From the NCBI GenBank assembly GCA_052084925.1, contig JBQDEV010000004.1, positions 1-64,000 on the forward strand: a DNA stretch of 64,000 nt. Direction: 5' to 3'. The notes under the pieces are model-generated. The model was given only the letters and a program-made list of their open reading frames with translations, did no database searches and was not told the origin of the DNA. Origin of the DNA: CmP2 sp052084925. GTDB taxonomy: Bacteria > Actinomycetota > Actinomycetes > Actinomycetales > Micrococcaceae. This document shows positions 18,178 through 27,563 of this stretch, one piece after another. The translations under genes and the position numbers were made by a program. Position 1 is the first letter of the stretch, and each line of letters opens with the position of its first letter.

Positions 18178-18220
18178 GATCCTCTTCGGTGTTTGCTGTC
18201 TCTGGGAGCCGATTAGCGTC

Positions 18221-18226
18221 TAGGCT
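18221..18226 (+). promoter_or_regulatory. -10 box of a probable leaderless mRNA (GNAT/ACS gene)
   Basis: TAGGCT ends 6 nt before the ATG at 18233, so transcription would begin at or next to the start codon. No Shine-Dalgarno sequence is visible. Confidence 0.45.
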
Positions 18227-18232
18227 GATCAT

Positions 18233-21025
18233 ATGGCTGAGCAGACTCGAAACCGTGAATATCCGGCGCATTGGGAAGCCGATGTCGTCTTGCGCGACGG
18301 GGCCACCGCGCGCTTGCGGCCCATCTCCCCGGATGATGCCGAAGCCGTGCAGCGCATGCACGCCGGACAGTCACAGAGCTCGATCTACCTGCGCTACTTT
18401 ACCTACAAGTCGTCGCTGACGCCGAAGGAGGTCCAGCGATTCACGGTGGTGGACTACGTGGACCGGGTGGCCTTCGTGATTCTGCGCGGCACCGAGATCC
18501 TGGGCATCGGCCGCTATGACCGGCTCGATGATCCGCTGGAGGCCGAGGTCGCGTTCAATATTGCCGACGCCCATCAGGGCCGGGGACTGGGATCGATTCT
18601 GATGGAGCATCTGGCGGTGGCTGCCCGGGAGAACGGGATCCGCCGGTTCTCCGCCGAGGTGCTGCCCGAGAACCGGAAGATGCTCTCCGTGTTCCAGGAA
18701 TCCGGTTTCGAAGTCTCCCGGAAGTTCGACGACGGAGTGGTGGTCGTCGAGTTCTCGATCCACCCGACCGAGAAGGTGCGGGCCGTGATGGAGTCTCGCG
18801 AGCACCGTGCCGAGGCGAAGTCGGTGCGGGAGCTGCTGAACCCGCGCTCCATCGCCGTCATCGGGGCCTCACGCAGCTGGGGGTCGGTGGGGTACGCCCT
18901 GCTGGAGAACATCATCGAGGGTGGATTCACCGGCCCGGTCTACGGCATCAACCCGGAGGCCATGGAACTGGCGGGCATGATCTCCCGGGCCTCCCTGGAC
19001 GAGGTACCCGAACAGGTCGATCTCGCGGTGATCGCGGTGCCGCCCGCACGGATGGAGGCGGTCATTGCGGACTGCGCGCGCAACAATGTTCGTGGGCTGC
19101 TAGTGGTGACCGAGGTGCACGACGGCTCCGAGGAATCCCTAGCGCTGCAGAGCCGTCTCGTCAGCACCGCCCGCAGCCAGGGCATGCGGGTGATCGGCCC
19201 GGCCTCCGCGGGCGTGATCAACACCGACCCGCAGACCGCGCTGAACGCCTCGGTGGCGCCGTTCATGCCGGCCCGAGGCCCCATCGGAGTCTTCTCCCAG
19301 TCGGCGGCGATCGGTGCAACCCTCTTCGCCGCCGCGCATCGGCGCGGGCTGGGACTGACCGCCATGATCTCGGCTGGGCACCGCGCCGATGTCTCGGGCA
19401 ACGACGCCATGCAGTACTTCGAGGATGACGCCTCCTCCGCGGCCGTCGGGGTCTACTTGGAGTCCTTCGGCAACCCCCGCAAATTCAGCCGCATCGTGCG
19501 TCGGCTCTCACGGAGTAAACCGGTGATCGTGGCCCGCTCCAACGCCATGGGACGCCGACTGCCTCCCGGCCACTCGACGCGCACCACGCAGGCCCCGGCC
19601 GCCACCGTGAATTCCATGCTGGACCAGGCCGGGGTCATCCAGGTGGAGAACCACTCGGATCTGATGGACCTGCTGCAGGTGCTGGCCTGTCAGCCGATCC
19701 CGGCGGGGGAGCGCATCGGGGTGCTGGGGAACGCGGAGGCGATGAACCGCCTCGTCATCGACGCCGCCCAGCGCCAGGGGATGAAGGTCACCCGCGTGGA
19801 CCTCATCGAGGCCCTCGACGCCGGGCACACGGTCGACGACGCCATCCGCACCTTCACCCGCGGCGTGCGCGAGGCGATCGAGTCCCAGCAGATCGATGGG
19901 CTGGTCGTCGTCGTCCAATCCGGGATGCACCAGCTGCCCGGCCAGACCCGAGACCTCGCCGAGGCCATCGCCGAAGCCAGCGAGGACTCCTCTGTGACGG
20001 TGGTGACCTCCTTCACCGCGGTGCTCGACGACGAATTCCGGATCTCCGGGATCGTCGGCGCAGACAGCGGTGAGCGCGTGCTCGACCGCACCGATCTGTC
20101 GACGCCGACCACCGAGGCGGACAGCGAACAGGACCCCGCCACCGCGGCCGTGCAGCTGCAGAGTGGGGTCCCCGTCTTCGCGAATCCCAGTCAGGCGGCC
20201 ACCATGCTCTCCAAACTGGTCCGGTACCGTGCCTGGCGCGATGCCGAGCACGGAAGCACGGTTCAGGTGGCGAATATCGACCGCGAGCGCGCCGAGGCGC
20301 TGGTGACCCAGTGGGTCTCCAATATCAATGGCACGGAACTGTTGCGCCTGAGCACCCGACAGACGGTGGAACTGCTGGACTGCTACGGTATCTCGGTGCT
20401 GGATTCGCGCACCTTCGACACCGACGACGAGGCCGTCGCGGCCGCCGATGAACTGGGCTGGCCGGTGGCGATCAAGGCCGTGGATTCCTTCCTGCGCCAC
20501 CGCCTGGACCTGGGCGGGGTGCGACTGAACATCCCCGACGAGGAGTCGCTGCGACATAACATCTGGCACATGCGCACCGTGCTGGCACCCTATGGGGATC
20601 CGCAGCTGGAGATTCAGACCATGGCGCCCACGGGCCAGGGCTGCACTGTCACCGCCCTGGAGGATCCGCTGCTGGGCCCGGTGGTGTCCTTCGGCCTGTC
20701 CGGCGATGCGGTGGAGCTACTGGACGACTGGGTGCACATGGTGCCGCCGCTGACCGATCAGGATCTGGAGAGCATGATTCGCACCCCTCGGGCTGCGGCC
20801 CGGCTCTTCGGCCACTCGGGGATGCCGGCTGTTGATGCCGAGGCGCTGAAGGACCTGCTGGCCCGCATGGTGGCGCTCAAGGATGATCTGCCGCAGGTGG
20901 CCCGTATGCGCTTCAACCCGGTGCTGGCCTCCGAATCCACTGTGACTGTCCTGCAGGCGGAGATCGATGTGGCCAACGCGGCACAGCGCACCGATTCGGC
21001 CCGACGTGCCATGCGAGATTCCTGA
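18233..21025 (+). CDS. GNAT acetyltransferase fused to NDP-forming acyl-CoA synthetase (protein acetyltransferase-like)
   Basis: This 930-residue fusion starts with a GNAT domain (about 20-185) containing the acetyl-CoA loop QGRGLGSILM. A CoA-binding Rossmann domain follows (from about 200, NPRSIAVIGASRSWGSVG), then a succinyl-CoA-ligase-like domain with ISAGHRADVSGNDAM, and a C-terminal ATP-grasp domain (about 700-910). Bacterial Pat enzymes of this architecture acetylate and inactivate acetyl-CoA synthetase and other enzymes. The GNAT domain is N-terminal here, whereas in E. coli PatZ it is C-terminal. Whether the synthetase part is catalytically active is unclear. A TAGGCT -10 box only 6 nt upstream suggests a leaderless transcript. 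Confidence 0.85.
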   Translation: MAEQTRNREYPAHWEADVVLRDGATARLRPISPDDAEAVQRMHAGQSQSSIYLRYFTYKSSLTPKEVQRFTVVDYVDRVAFVILRGTEILGIGRYDRLDDPLEAEVAFNIADAHQGRGLGSILMEHLAVAARENGIRRFSAEVLPENRKMLSVFQESGFEVSRKFDDGVVVVEFSIHPTEKVRAVMESREHRAEAKSVRELLNPRSIAVIGASRSWGSVGYALLENIIEGGFTGPVYGINPEAMELAGMISRASLDEVPEQVDLAVIAVPPARMEAVIADCARNNVRGLLVVTEVHDGSEESLALQSRLVSTARSQGMRVIGPASAGVINTDPQTALNASVAPFMPARGPIGVFSQSAAIGATLFAAAHRRGLGLTAMISAGHRADVSGNDAMQYFEDDASSAAVGVYLESFGNPRKFSRIVRRLSRSKPVIVARSNAMGRRLPPGHSTRTTQAPAATVNSMLDQAGVIQVENHSDLMDLLQVLACQPIPAGERIGVLGNAEAMNRLVIDAAQRQGMKVTRVDLIEALDAGHTVDDAIRTFTRGVREAIESQQIDGLVVVVQSGMHQLPGQTRDLAEAIAEASEDSSVTVVTSFTAVLDDEFRISGIVGADSGERVLDRTDLSTPTTEADSEQDPATAAVQLQSGVPVFANPSQAATMLSKLVRYRAWRDAEHGSTVQVANIDRERAEALVTQWVSNINGTELLRLSTRQTVELLDCYGISVLDSRTFDTDDEAVAAADELGWPVAIKAVDSFLRHRLDLGGVRLNIPDEESLRHNIWHMRTVLAPYGDPQLEIQTMAPTGQGCTVTALEDPLLGPVVSFGLSGDAVELLDDWVHMVPPLTDQDLESMIRTPRAAARLFGHSGMPAVDAEALKDLLARMVALKDDLPQVARMRFNPVLASESTVTVLQAEIDVANAAQRTDSARRAMRDS

Positions 21026-21053
21026 GTCCGCCACGACCGCTACCATGGTGAGC

Positions 21054-21644
21054 ATGACTCGACGCACCGATTCGACGGCTCAGCTCAGCGCGGCGCTGGA
21101 GCGCACCGGCTTCTATCCTCAGCTCGTGGCCAACGCGCTGCGCGAGGAATTGGACGGTCGCGACGTCGTCGAGCATCTCGTGCACGTGGACACCCACTTC
21201 GACTACGACGACGTCCATCGGCACATCACCGTGCTGGCCCTGACCGACGACGTCCTGGCGGCCGTGCACCTCTCCGATTTCCCGATCGATGACGACGGGC
21301 ACCGGATGCGCGCCCAGGTCGCCACCGAGCTGATTCCGCTGCGCCGCCTGGATTCCGTGGTGCTGACGACCCAACACGAGGAACCGCAGCGTCACCGCCG
21401 CGACGACCCGGTGGCCGAAGTCACCCTGGCGGTGACCTGGGCCGGGGGACTGCGCCTCGACCTGGCGCCCGCCGGGTGCGCCGACCCCGAGTGCACCGCG
21501 GACCACGGCTACACCGGCACCGCCTCCCGTGAGGATCTCACCCTGCGGGTCGCCGCTGAGGCGGAGGGCCAGGCCGCGGTGAATCAGGCGCTGGCCTTCT
21601 CCCGAGCCCTGCGCCGCGCCGCGGTGCAGTGGGCAGGTCGATGA
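21054..21644 (+). CDS. DUF5998 family protein
   Basis: This soluble protein of about 196 residues matches a family conserved in Actinobacteria and of unknown function. Typical segments are GFYPQLVANALREEL, LVHVDTHFDYDDVHRHITVL and, near the end, CADPECTADHGYTG, which contains two cysteines and a histidine. The ATG at 21054 is preferred (an in-frame ATG at 21045 is alternative), because TACCAT 7 nt upstream may be a -10 box of a leaderless mRNA. Its stop overlaps the next gene by ATGA, as this family is usually found next to a phosphodiesterase gene. Confidence 0.8.
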   Translation: MTRRTDSTAQLSAALERTGFYPQLVANALREELDGRDVVEHLVHVDTHFDYDDVHRHITVLALTDDVLAAVHLSDFPIDDDGHRMRAQVATELIPLRRLDSVVLTTQHEEPQRHRRDDPVAEVTLAVTWAGGLRLDLAPAGCADPECTADHGYTGTASREDLTLRVAAEAEGQAAVNQALAFSRALRRAAVQWAGR

Positions 21645-22771
21645 ACCAGCCCGTCCCTGCCGGTCCCGCCTATCCGAGCCGGTCGCTGGCCGCGGTGCTG
21701 CCCTCGATCGGGGCCAGCCTCGGTGCTGGCACGCCGAATCCGCTGCGACTGCCGAAAGCGTCGACCGTCTGCCTGCTGCTCATCGATGGACTGGGCTCCG
21801 CACAGCTGAAGCGCTTCGCTGGACATGCGCCTTTCCTCTCCGGAGCCCCGCGCGACACCCTGCAGTCCGCTTTCCCCACCACCACGGCTGCCTCCCTGGC
21901 CACCCTGGGGACCGGCCTGTCACCGGGGCAGCACGGACTGGTCGGCTACGACGTGCTCGACCCGGAACGCGACGTCGTCGTCAATCAGCTCGGTGGCTGG
22001 GACCCGGCCACCGTGCCCGAGACCTGGCAGCCCCACCCCACCGTTTTCACGCGGCTGGCCGAGCGAGAGATCGAACCGGTCACCGTGTCACGGCCGAACT
22101 TCGCGACCTCGGGTCTGACCCGGGCCGCCCTGGCGGGAACCCGTTTCGTCGCCGCGACGTCACTGACCGACCGCTTCGCCGCGGCCCGGCGCGAGGTACA
22201 GGAACCGGGGCGGCTCATCTACCTCTATGTCAACGAGCTCGACAAGGCCGGTCACGCGGCCGGCCCCGGCTCCGAGGCCTGGCTGAGCGTGCTCGAGGAG
22301 ATCGACGGCGCCGCCCGCCGCCTCGCCGCCCAGCTCCCGACGGGCACCGCCCTGGTGGCCACCGGCGATCACGGCATGATCGAGGTGCCTGAGGCGCAGC
22401 GCATCGATTACGCACTGGACCCGACGCTCATCGACGGGATCCGGCACACCGCAGGCGAGCCGCGGTTCGTGCAGCTGCACTTCGCCGCCGACGCGAGCCC
22501 AGCGATCCGCGAGTCCACGCGCCAGGCGTGGGGGCGCGCCTATGGGGACCGCGCCTGGGTGCTCACCCGTGAGGAAGCCATCGCCGCCGGCTGGTTCGGC
22601 GACGTCGAATCGCGCGTGCTACCACGGGTGGGGGAGCTGATCATCGCGCCCTTCGAACCACTGGCTCTCTACGACGGACGCCGGGTGATGCCGGGCGCGT
22701 TCGAGATGGTGGGCCACCATGGGTCCCCCACCCGAGCCGAGCGCGAGGTACCGCTGCTGCGTCTGGCGTGA
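21641..22771 (+). CDS. Alkaline-phosphatase-superfamily phosphodiesterase (nucleotide pyrophosphatase-like)
   Basis: This 376-residue protein has the metal-binding and nucleophile motifs of the nucleotide pyrophosphatase/phosphodiesterase family: LLIDGLG near the start (Asp), AFPTTTAASLATLGTG (catalytic Thr), YVNELDKAGHAAGP (Asp and His) and VATGDHGM (Asp-His). No signal peptide is evident, so it is probably cytoplasmic. The substrate is unknown; the fold cleaves phosphodiester or phosphate ester bonds. It is translationally coupled to the DUF5998 gene (ATGA overlap). Confidence 0.83.
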   Translation: MNQPVPAGPAYPSRSLAAVLPSIGASLGAGTPNPLRLPKASTVCLLLIDGLGSAQLKRFAGHAPFLSGAPRDTLQSAFPTTTAASLATLGTGLSPGQHGLVGYDVLDPERDVVVNQLGGWDPATVPETWQPHPTVFTRLAEREIEPVTVSRPNFATSGLTRAALAGTRFVAATSLTDRFAAARREVQEPGRLIYLYVNELDKAGHAAGPGSEAWLSVLEEIDGAARRLAAQLPTGTALVATGDHGMIEVPEAQRIDYALDPTLIDGIRHTAGEPRFVQLHFAADASPAIRESTRQAWGRAYGDRAWVLTREEAIAAGWFGDVESRVLPRVGELIIAPFEPLALYDGRRVMPGAFEMVGHHGSPTRAEREVPLLRLA

Positions 22772-22801
22772 CCGCTGGAGACCAGGCGCGGTAGGAGCCG
22801 A

Positions 22802-24043
22802 TCAGTCCGACTTCGTCCCGAACATAATCTCGTCCCAGCTGGGTACGCTCGGACGGTTCTTCCGATTCTTGGCCCGGGCGGACCGATCAGACTTCAGCGC
22901 CTGGGCGGTCTCATCCTCAGTGAGCCCCTCGAAGGCATCCGTCTGCCCGTCGATCTCCTCCGACGTCACCTCGTACTGCTCCGTCTTGAGCGAGGTATGG
23001 GAATGCAGGCGCGGAATCCACCCGTCCGTGTCCTGTGTGCTGCTGTCCTCGGCGGCAGAAACGGAGCGGTCGGTGTCCGTGTCGTCGCCGTCCGTACCGT
23101 CGGTGCTGTCGGGATCGTCGCCGGATTCGGTCTCCTCCGGGGTGACGACCAGCTGCGGTCTTGTCCACGTGGAGGGATGCTCGTCGCGGGTCAGCATGAG
23201 TGCGAGCTCGTCGTCGCCCTCCTCGTCGACGCCGAGCCGCTGTCCACGGCGGGCGTGGAGCACGTCGAGCAGCTCCTCCTGAGCGTCAGGATCGACGGCG
23301 GGCCGCGCACCGGTGGCGGGCGTGTCCGCCTCCTGCGGGGCCGGGGCCTCGACATCGAAGGGGCTGTCGGTCACAGCGGAGAGCCGACGCGTGCCGAAGG
23401 GGGAGTCGGACTCCAGCTCGGAGAGTACCTGAGCCCATCGGTTCAGATTTCCCACCTGCTTCGAGGCGGGGCGGAAGCTCCACAGGGCCGGAGGCTGATC
23501 GCCAATATCGGCGCGCCCGCCCTCCACGGAGAACTCGGCCGAGATGGTCCAGGCCGTCTCGCCCTCCTCGCGCCAGGCGTTCCACACCAAGGTGCTGGCG
23601 TCGAAGCCCAGGGCGGTGAGCCGGTGGCGCACCATCGGCCCCAGGGCGGCGGGATCATCGCCAAAGACCGACCGGTAGAGGTCATTGCCCGGCTGCGGGG
23701 GCGAGACCTCGATGCCCTGCGCCTGGCCGGCGAACCAGTTGCGCTCGGCCAGTACTGGGGCCTCGTAGGTGCGGAGGCGAGCCGGGTCGAGCCCGTGCGA
23801 CTCGGCCAGCTGTTCCGCGGTCGCACCGGCGCGGATCTTGGCCTGGATGTCCTTCGGCGACAGGACCGTTGCCGCGTCGTCGGCGGCAGCGGCGGAAGGG
23901 CGACCGATCGGACGGGTGGCCGCGGCTCGCAACGCATCGGTGATCTCCAGGGTGAACTCGGTGCCCTGGGGGTCCGAGAGCAGGAGACGCTCGCCGTCTT
24001 CGTGCACCCCGACGAGACGTAGCTGCTGCTGGGGTGTGTCCAT
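22802..24043 (-). CDS. sepH: SepH, FtsZ-regulating cell division protein (DUF3071)
   Basis: This 413-residue protein has the conserved N-terminal DUF3071 domain (QLRLVGVHEDGERLLLSD), then a helix-turn-helix-like segment (SPKDIQAKIRAGATAEQLAESHGL), a long acidic disordered middle, and the conserved C-terminal motif RPSVPSWDEIMFG. SepH in Streptomyces and Mycobacterium binds FtsZ and promotes its assembly at division sites. The ATG at 24043 is preferred because GGAGG lies 8 nt upstream and it gives the conserved start; an ATG 15 codons earlier exists. It converges on the phosphodiesterase gene. Confidence 0.92.
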   Translation of the reverse strand: MDTPQQQLRLVGVHEDGERLLLSDPQGTEFTLEITDALRAAATRPIGRPSAAAADDAATVLSPKDIQAKIRAGATAEQLAESHGLDPARLRTYEAPVLAERNWFAGQAQGIEVSPPQPGNDLYRSVFGDDPAALGPMVRHRLTALGFDASTLVWNAWREEGETAWTISAEFSVEGGRADIGDQPPALWSFRPASKQVGNLNRWAQVLSELESDSPFGTRRLSAVTDSPFDVEAPAPQEADTPATGARPAVDPDAQEELLDVLHARRGQRLGVDEEGDDELALMLTRDEHPSTWTRPQLVVTPEETESGDDPDSTDGTDGDDTDTDRSVSAAEDSSTQDTDGWIPRLHSHTSLKTEQYEVTSEEIDGQTDAFEGLTEDETAQALKSDRSARAKNRKNRPSVPSWDEIMFGTKSD

Positions 24044-24373
24044 GCCGTGCCTCCGCTTTCCAATGGGTTTCAGGGTGAACTTTGCCATGATTCTATGTCA
24101 GGTGCATTGCTGTGCCGCGGTGCGTCGCCGATTGGCCGCGGATCGACGGCGGATTCGCCGCTCGCGGCCTGTTCGGTCGCTGTGTGACAGGTCCGCGGCG
24201 GATCTGATTTGTGTTTTCAGTGTGGTTAGGGAAAAATCTCAGCGAAACATGCGGCGACGCAGCGCGGATCGCGTTGAATCCTGACGCCGTCGAGCACTGG
24301 GAATTCCGGGGTCTGGCCCGTTGTTGCGAAGGTGCTCACCATTCACATGCTGACCGAGCGGAGCGGGAAAACA
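24044..24373. other. Non-coding gap between sepH and DUF4193 genes
   Basis: These 330 bp hold the divergent promoters of sepH and the DUF4193 gene. The stretch is less GC-rich around 24205-24250. I see no RNA gene, no clear operator and no long inverted repeat, and no -10 box that can be assigned with confidence. Confidence 0.5.
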
Positions 24374-24673
24374 ATGGCGACCGATTATGATGCCCCACGC
24401 AAGAACGAAGACGAGATCCGCGAGGACTCCATTGAGGAGTTGAAGACGCGCCGGACCGACACGCAGTCTGCCGTGGTGGATGAAGACGAGACCGAGGCGG
24501 CCGAAGGATTCGAACTCCCCGGCGCTGATCTCTCTGACGAAGAACTCCAGGTTCGCGTCCTGCCGGCGCAGGCCGACGAGTTCACCTGTGCCTCCTGCTT
24601 CCTGGTCCGTCACCGTTCGCAGGTAGCGAAAGAAGAAGGCGGACTGCTTTACTGCACCGATTGCGAAGGCTGA
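24374..24673 (+). CDS. DUF4193 family zinc-ribbon-like protein
   Basis: This 99-residue acidic protein is very conserved in Actinobacteria: MATDYDAPRKNEDEIREDS, then ETEAAEGFELPGADLSDEEL and a C-terminal pair of CxxC motifs (FTCASCF and YCTDC) that probably bind zinc. Function is unknown. The ATG at 24374 gives the conserved start; frames further upstream add no conserved residues. The gene ends before a 17-bp stem-loop. Confidence 0.9.
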   Translation: MATDYDAPRKNEDEIREDSIEELKTRRTDTQSAVVDEDETEAAEGFELPGADLSDEELQVRVLPAQADEFTCASCFLVRHRSQVAKEEGGLLYCTDCEG

Positions 24674-24703
24674 CCAGCCTCGGCCGGTCGACCCGGAGAC
24701 ACT

Positions 24704-24741
24704 GCACGGGCGCTTCCTCAACGATGAGGGGGCGCCCGTGC
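24704..24741. terminator. 17-bp stem-loop between convergent genes
   Basis: Positions 24704-24720 pair with 24725-24741 around the loop ACGA, with two G-U pairs when read on the + strand. It lies between the DUF4193 stop and the DUF3093 stop and probably ends one or both transcripts. Confidence 0.65.
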
Positions 24742-24768
24742 TGTATCTCGTCCTGGGGAGAGTTGTGG

Positions 24769-25329
24769 TCAGTGGTCGTTCAGCTCGTGGCGAATGCGCC
24801 CCTCGATGTCATCGTCGGCCGGCTCCGCAGCCTCCTCCGCGATGAGCTCGGAGAACATGGAACCGTTGAGCGCTGCCACCAGTTCCTCGGGACGGCGGGT
24901 GGACGTGAGCCAGTAGGGGGTACGGTCGCGGCGATCCGTGATCTGGATGCGCACCACGGGCGAGATCCACCCGCGCAGGCACATGAACGCCAGTCCATGC
25001 AGGCCAGGGCCGCGCTGATAGGTGGCGTCGTCGTCGCGGTACCCGGTCACCGGGCCGAGATGCTCGCGCTCGATCCCGGCTCGGCCCACCTGCAGCGTGG
25101 ACTCGGTGACCACGATCTTCGGGGTTGTCGCCAGCAGAATAATCGTGCAGAGCAGGTACATCCCGACGGCGGCACCGATACCCCAGGCCACACCGAGAGG
25201 GGCCAGGACCATGTAGCTGAGTCCCGAGAACATCAGGGCGACAATCCACAGCCACCACGAAGGCGTGAGCCGCTCCACGTAGAGCGCGCCGGCGGGCTGC
25301 GAGGGTGCGGGGTTCGTCGAATCTGTCAT
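24769..25329 (-). CDS. DUF3093 family membrane protein
   Basis: This 186-residue protein has two adjacent membrane helices (about residues 23-72) after a short Pro-rich N-terminus, then a soluble PH-like domain. DUF3093 proteins are conserved in Actinobacteria, often next to dut and the DUF4193 gene as here. Function is unknown. ATG at 25329 gives the conserved beginning (YVERLTPSWWLW); the frame is open further upstream but without conserved sequence. Confidence 0.85.
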   Translation of the reverse strand: MTDSTNPAPSQPAGALYVERLTPSWWLWIVALMFSGLSYMVLAPLGVAWGIGAAVGMYLLCTIILLATTPKIVVTESTLQVGRAGIEREHLGPVTGYRDDDATYQRGPGLHGLAFMCLRGWISPVVRIQITDRRDRTPYWLTSTRRPEELVAALNGSMFSELIAEEAAEPADDDIEGRIRHELNDH

Positions 25330-25441
25330 GACACTAGGGTCCCACATCAGCTGACGGACTCCGCGCATCGGGGGCCCGCGTTGAGGCGATAGAGTGTGCA
25401 CGGTTGACCGACGACATCACCGGAAGGAAAGAGGCGCGAGA

Positions 25442-25894
25442 ATGGACCAGGTGCACGTGGAGCTCAAGATGCTAGACGACGGTATCGAGCCACCCAGCTA
25501 CGCCCTGCCCGGTGACGCGGGGGCCGATCTGCGCACCACCGTGGATGTCGTCCTGGAACCGGGGGAGCGCGCCCTGGTTCCCACCGGCATTGCCATCGCC
25601 CTGCCGGAGGGACTGGTGGGTCTGGTTCACCCTCGTTCCGGACTGGCTGTCCGCCACGGGCTGACCCTGGTGAACTCGCCCGGCACCATCGACGCCGGCT
25701 ATCGCGGCGAGATCAAGGTGCCCCTGCTCAACACCGACCGGACCCAGGCCATCACCCTGCACCGCGGCGACCGTATCGCCCAGCTGGTGATTCAGCCGGT
25801 CCTGCAGGCGTCCTTCGACCCGGTGGAGGAGCTCTCCGAATCCGTGCGCGGCGACGGCGGCTTCGGATCCACCGGCGGCTTCGTCACCCCCTAG
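25442..25894 (+). CDS. dut: Deoxyuridine 5-prime-triphosphate nucleotidohydrolase (dUTPase)
   Basis: This 150-residue trimeric dUTPase hydrolyses dUTP to dUMP and pyrophosphate, keeping uracil out of DNA. The five family motifs are visible in order: PGDAGADL, HPRSGLAVRHG, NSPGTIDAGYRGEIKV, RGDRIAQLV and the C-terminal arm GGFGSTGG. ATG at 25442 follows GGAAAGAGG. A TAGAGT -10-like box lies at 25390-25395. It heads the usual actinobacterial dut-DUF3710-DUF3159 order. Confidence 0.95.
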   Translation: MDQVHVELKMLDDGIEPPSYALPGDAGADLRTTVDVVLEPGERALVPTGIAIALPEGLVGLVHPRSGLAVRHGLTLVNSPGTIDAGYRGEIKVPLLNTDRTQAITLHRGDRIAQLVIQPVLQASFDPVEELSESVRGDGGFGSTGGFVTP

Positions 25895-25985
25895 CGGTCC
25901 CTGCCAGAGCGTCCCCAGCGCGCTGTACTAGGCTGGGCAGCGACTATTGCGAGCGAATGCACCAGAGAAACGGGAGAATCACGCC

Positions 25986-26726
25986 ATGCTCTTCGGGCGA
26001 AATCGCCATGTGAAGGCCGAGACCGTGTCCTTGCCTGAGAACCTGCGTCACCTGCAGGAAACAGAGGCCCAGACCGAGACCCCGGCCGAAGAGGGTCCCT
26101 TCGACCGCAGCGCCCGTGACGACATCAAAGGGCTCCTGGATCTCGGCGCACTGAAGATTCCGGTGCGGGCACAGGTGCCTGTGCGACTCGACGTCGAAGA
26201 ATCGAGCAAGCGCATCATCGGGGTCACGCTGACCTCGGAGCAGTCCACCCTGCAGGTTCAGGCCTTCGCTGCCCCGCGGACCTCCGGGCTTTGGGATGAG
26301 ATTCGCGCCGAGATCGTGGAATCGATCAAGAAGAACGATGGGGCTCAGGCCGGGGAGAAGGAAGGGCGCTTCGGCACCGAAGTTCTGGCCCGTATCCCGG
26401 CTTCCATGCCCGATGGCAAAGCCGGCTGGCGCGTGGCCCGCTTCATCGGCGTGGACGGCCCCCGCTGGTTCGTGCGTGGTGTCTTTGGCGGGAAGGCCGC
26501 CTTCAGCTCTGAGGCCGCCACCGAGCTCGAGGACCTCTTCGCCCAGTTGGTTGTCCATCGAGGGGAGACCCCTCTGCCGCCGCGGGAGCTGCTGCCGCTG
26601 ACCCCGCCGGCGAACATGAAACCGTTGCGTCGGCCGTCTGCGGAGGCCGGCGAGCCCGGGGAGTCTGCACCGAAGAGCGCGTCCCCGATGCCGCAGCGCG
26701 GCCCCGAAATCACCGAGATCCGCTAG
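25986..26726 (+). CDS. DUF3710 family protein
   Basis: This 246-residue soluble protein matches DUF3710. It has a charged N-terminus, GPFDRSARDD, a basic middle domain with SLTLQVQAFAAPRT-type residues and RWFVRGVFGGKAA, and a Pro-rich tail. It is always near dut in Actinobacteria; its role is unknown. ATG at 25986; a TAGGCT -10-like box lies at 25929-25934. Its TAG stop shares one base with the GTG of the next gene. Confidence 0.88.
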   Translation: MLFGRNRHVKAETVSLPENLRHLQETEAQTETPAEEGPFDRSARDDIKGLLDLGALKIPVRAQVPVRLDVEESSKRIIGVTLTSEQSTLQVQAFAAPRTSGLWDEIRAEIVESIKKNDGAQAGEKEGRFGTEVLARIPASMPDGKAGWRVARFIGVDGPRWFVRGVFGGKAAFSSEAATELEDLFAQLVVHRGETPLPPRELLPLTPPANMKPLRRPSAEAGEPGESAPKSASPMPQRGPEITEIR

Positions 26727-27436
26727 TGAGCCAGGAGAAGCCCGAACCCCGTCCCGACCACATGCTCTCTGTGGCCGAGCAGCTGAGCCGTCGCGCCTCC
26801 GTGTCTGACGACGGCCAGCTCGATCTAATGGCGTCGATCGGCGGGTGGCGAGGACTGATTGAGTCCATTCTGCCGTCCGCGGTCTTCCTCGTGGTCTTCA
26901 TCCTGGGTGAGAGCATCTGGACCGCGGGCATTGCGGCGACCTCGATCGCCGCCTTGTTCGCTGTGGTTCGTTTGATCCAGCGCCAATCGCCGCTGCAGGC
27001 CCTGACCGGACTGGCTGGAGTCGTGCTCTGCGTCGCCGTCGCGCTGTTCACCGGCGATGCCGAAGACTACTTCGTTCCGGGGTTCTACACCAATGCCATT
27101 TACGGGGTGGTGATGATCATCTCGATGATCGCCCGCTGGCCGCTAATGGGGCTCATCTACGGATTCCTCAGATCCGAGGGGGTAACCTGGCGCCAGCAGC
27201 CGCGCAGGAGACGCAGCTACCAGGTGGCCACCGGTTTCATCGTGGCGATGTTCGTGGCGCGCCTGGCGGTGCAGCTGCCGCTGTACTTCGCTGGGGAATT
27301 CGCTGCACTGGGAACCGCCCGTCTGCTCATGGGGGTTCCGCTCTATGCCCTCGCGCTGTGGCTGGCCTGGCTCGTCTCACGGCCGACGGTCCGCGATCAG
27401 AGCCTCTCTGAAGAGCCTTCGACGCCATCTTCATGA
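26726..27436 (+). CDS. DUF3159 family membrane protein
   Basis: This 236-residue integral membrane protein has about six hydrophobic helices (around residues 48-66, 68-84, 92-108, 124-145, 170-195, 203-222). It belongs to the actinobacterial DUF3159 family. GTG at 26726 overlaps the preceding TAG by one base, so translation is coupled to the DUF3710 gene. Function is unknown. Confidence 0.88.
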   Translation: MSQEKPEPRPDHMLSVAEQLSRRASVSDDGQLDLMASIGGWRGLIESILPSAVFLVVFILGESIWTAGIAATSIAALFAVVRLIQRQSPLQALTGLAGVVLCVAVALFTGDAEDYFVPGFYTNAIYGVVMIISMIARWPLMGLIYGFLRSEGVTWRQQPRRRRSYQVATGFIVAMFVARLAVQLPLYFAGEFAALGTARLLMGVPLYALALWLAWLVSRPTVRDQSLSEEPSTPSS

Positions 27437-27563
27437 ATCGCATGAAGCTTCGAGTTCTCCGGTTGGACATCTGCTAGTAGACTTGTCACTGGAACGGTGT
27501 AGGAGTGGGGGAGACACTGGGCAAGACCGTTCCTTCCATTGTTGTGGCAGGAGAAAGTAGCAT

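Noticed and set aside
19508..20569. Open frame of about 353 codons antisense to the GNAT/ACS fusion
   Set aside because: The sense protein is conserved across all three domains; the antisense product is compositionally biased.
22997..24022. Open frame of about 341 codons antisense to sepH
   Set aside because: The sense gene has the SepH start, HTH-like segment and C-terminal motif; the antisense frame is Gly/Arg-rich shadow.
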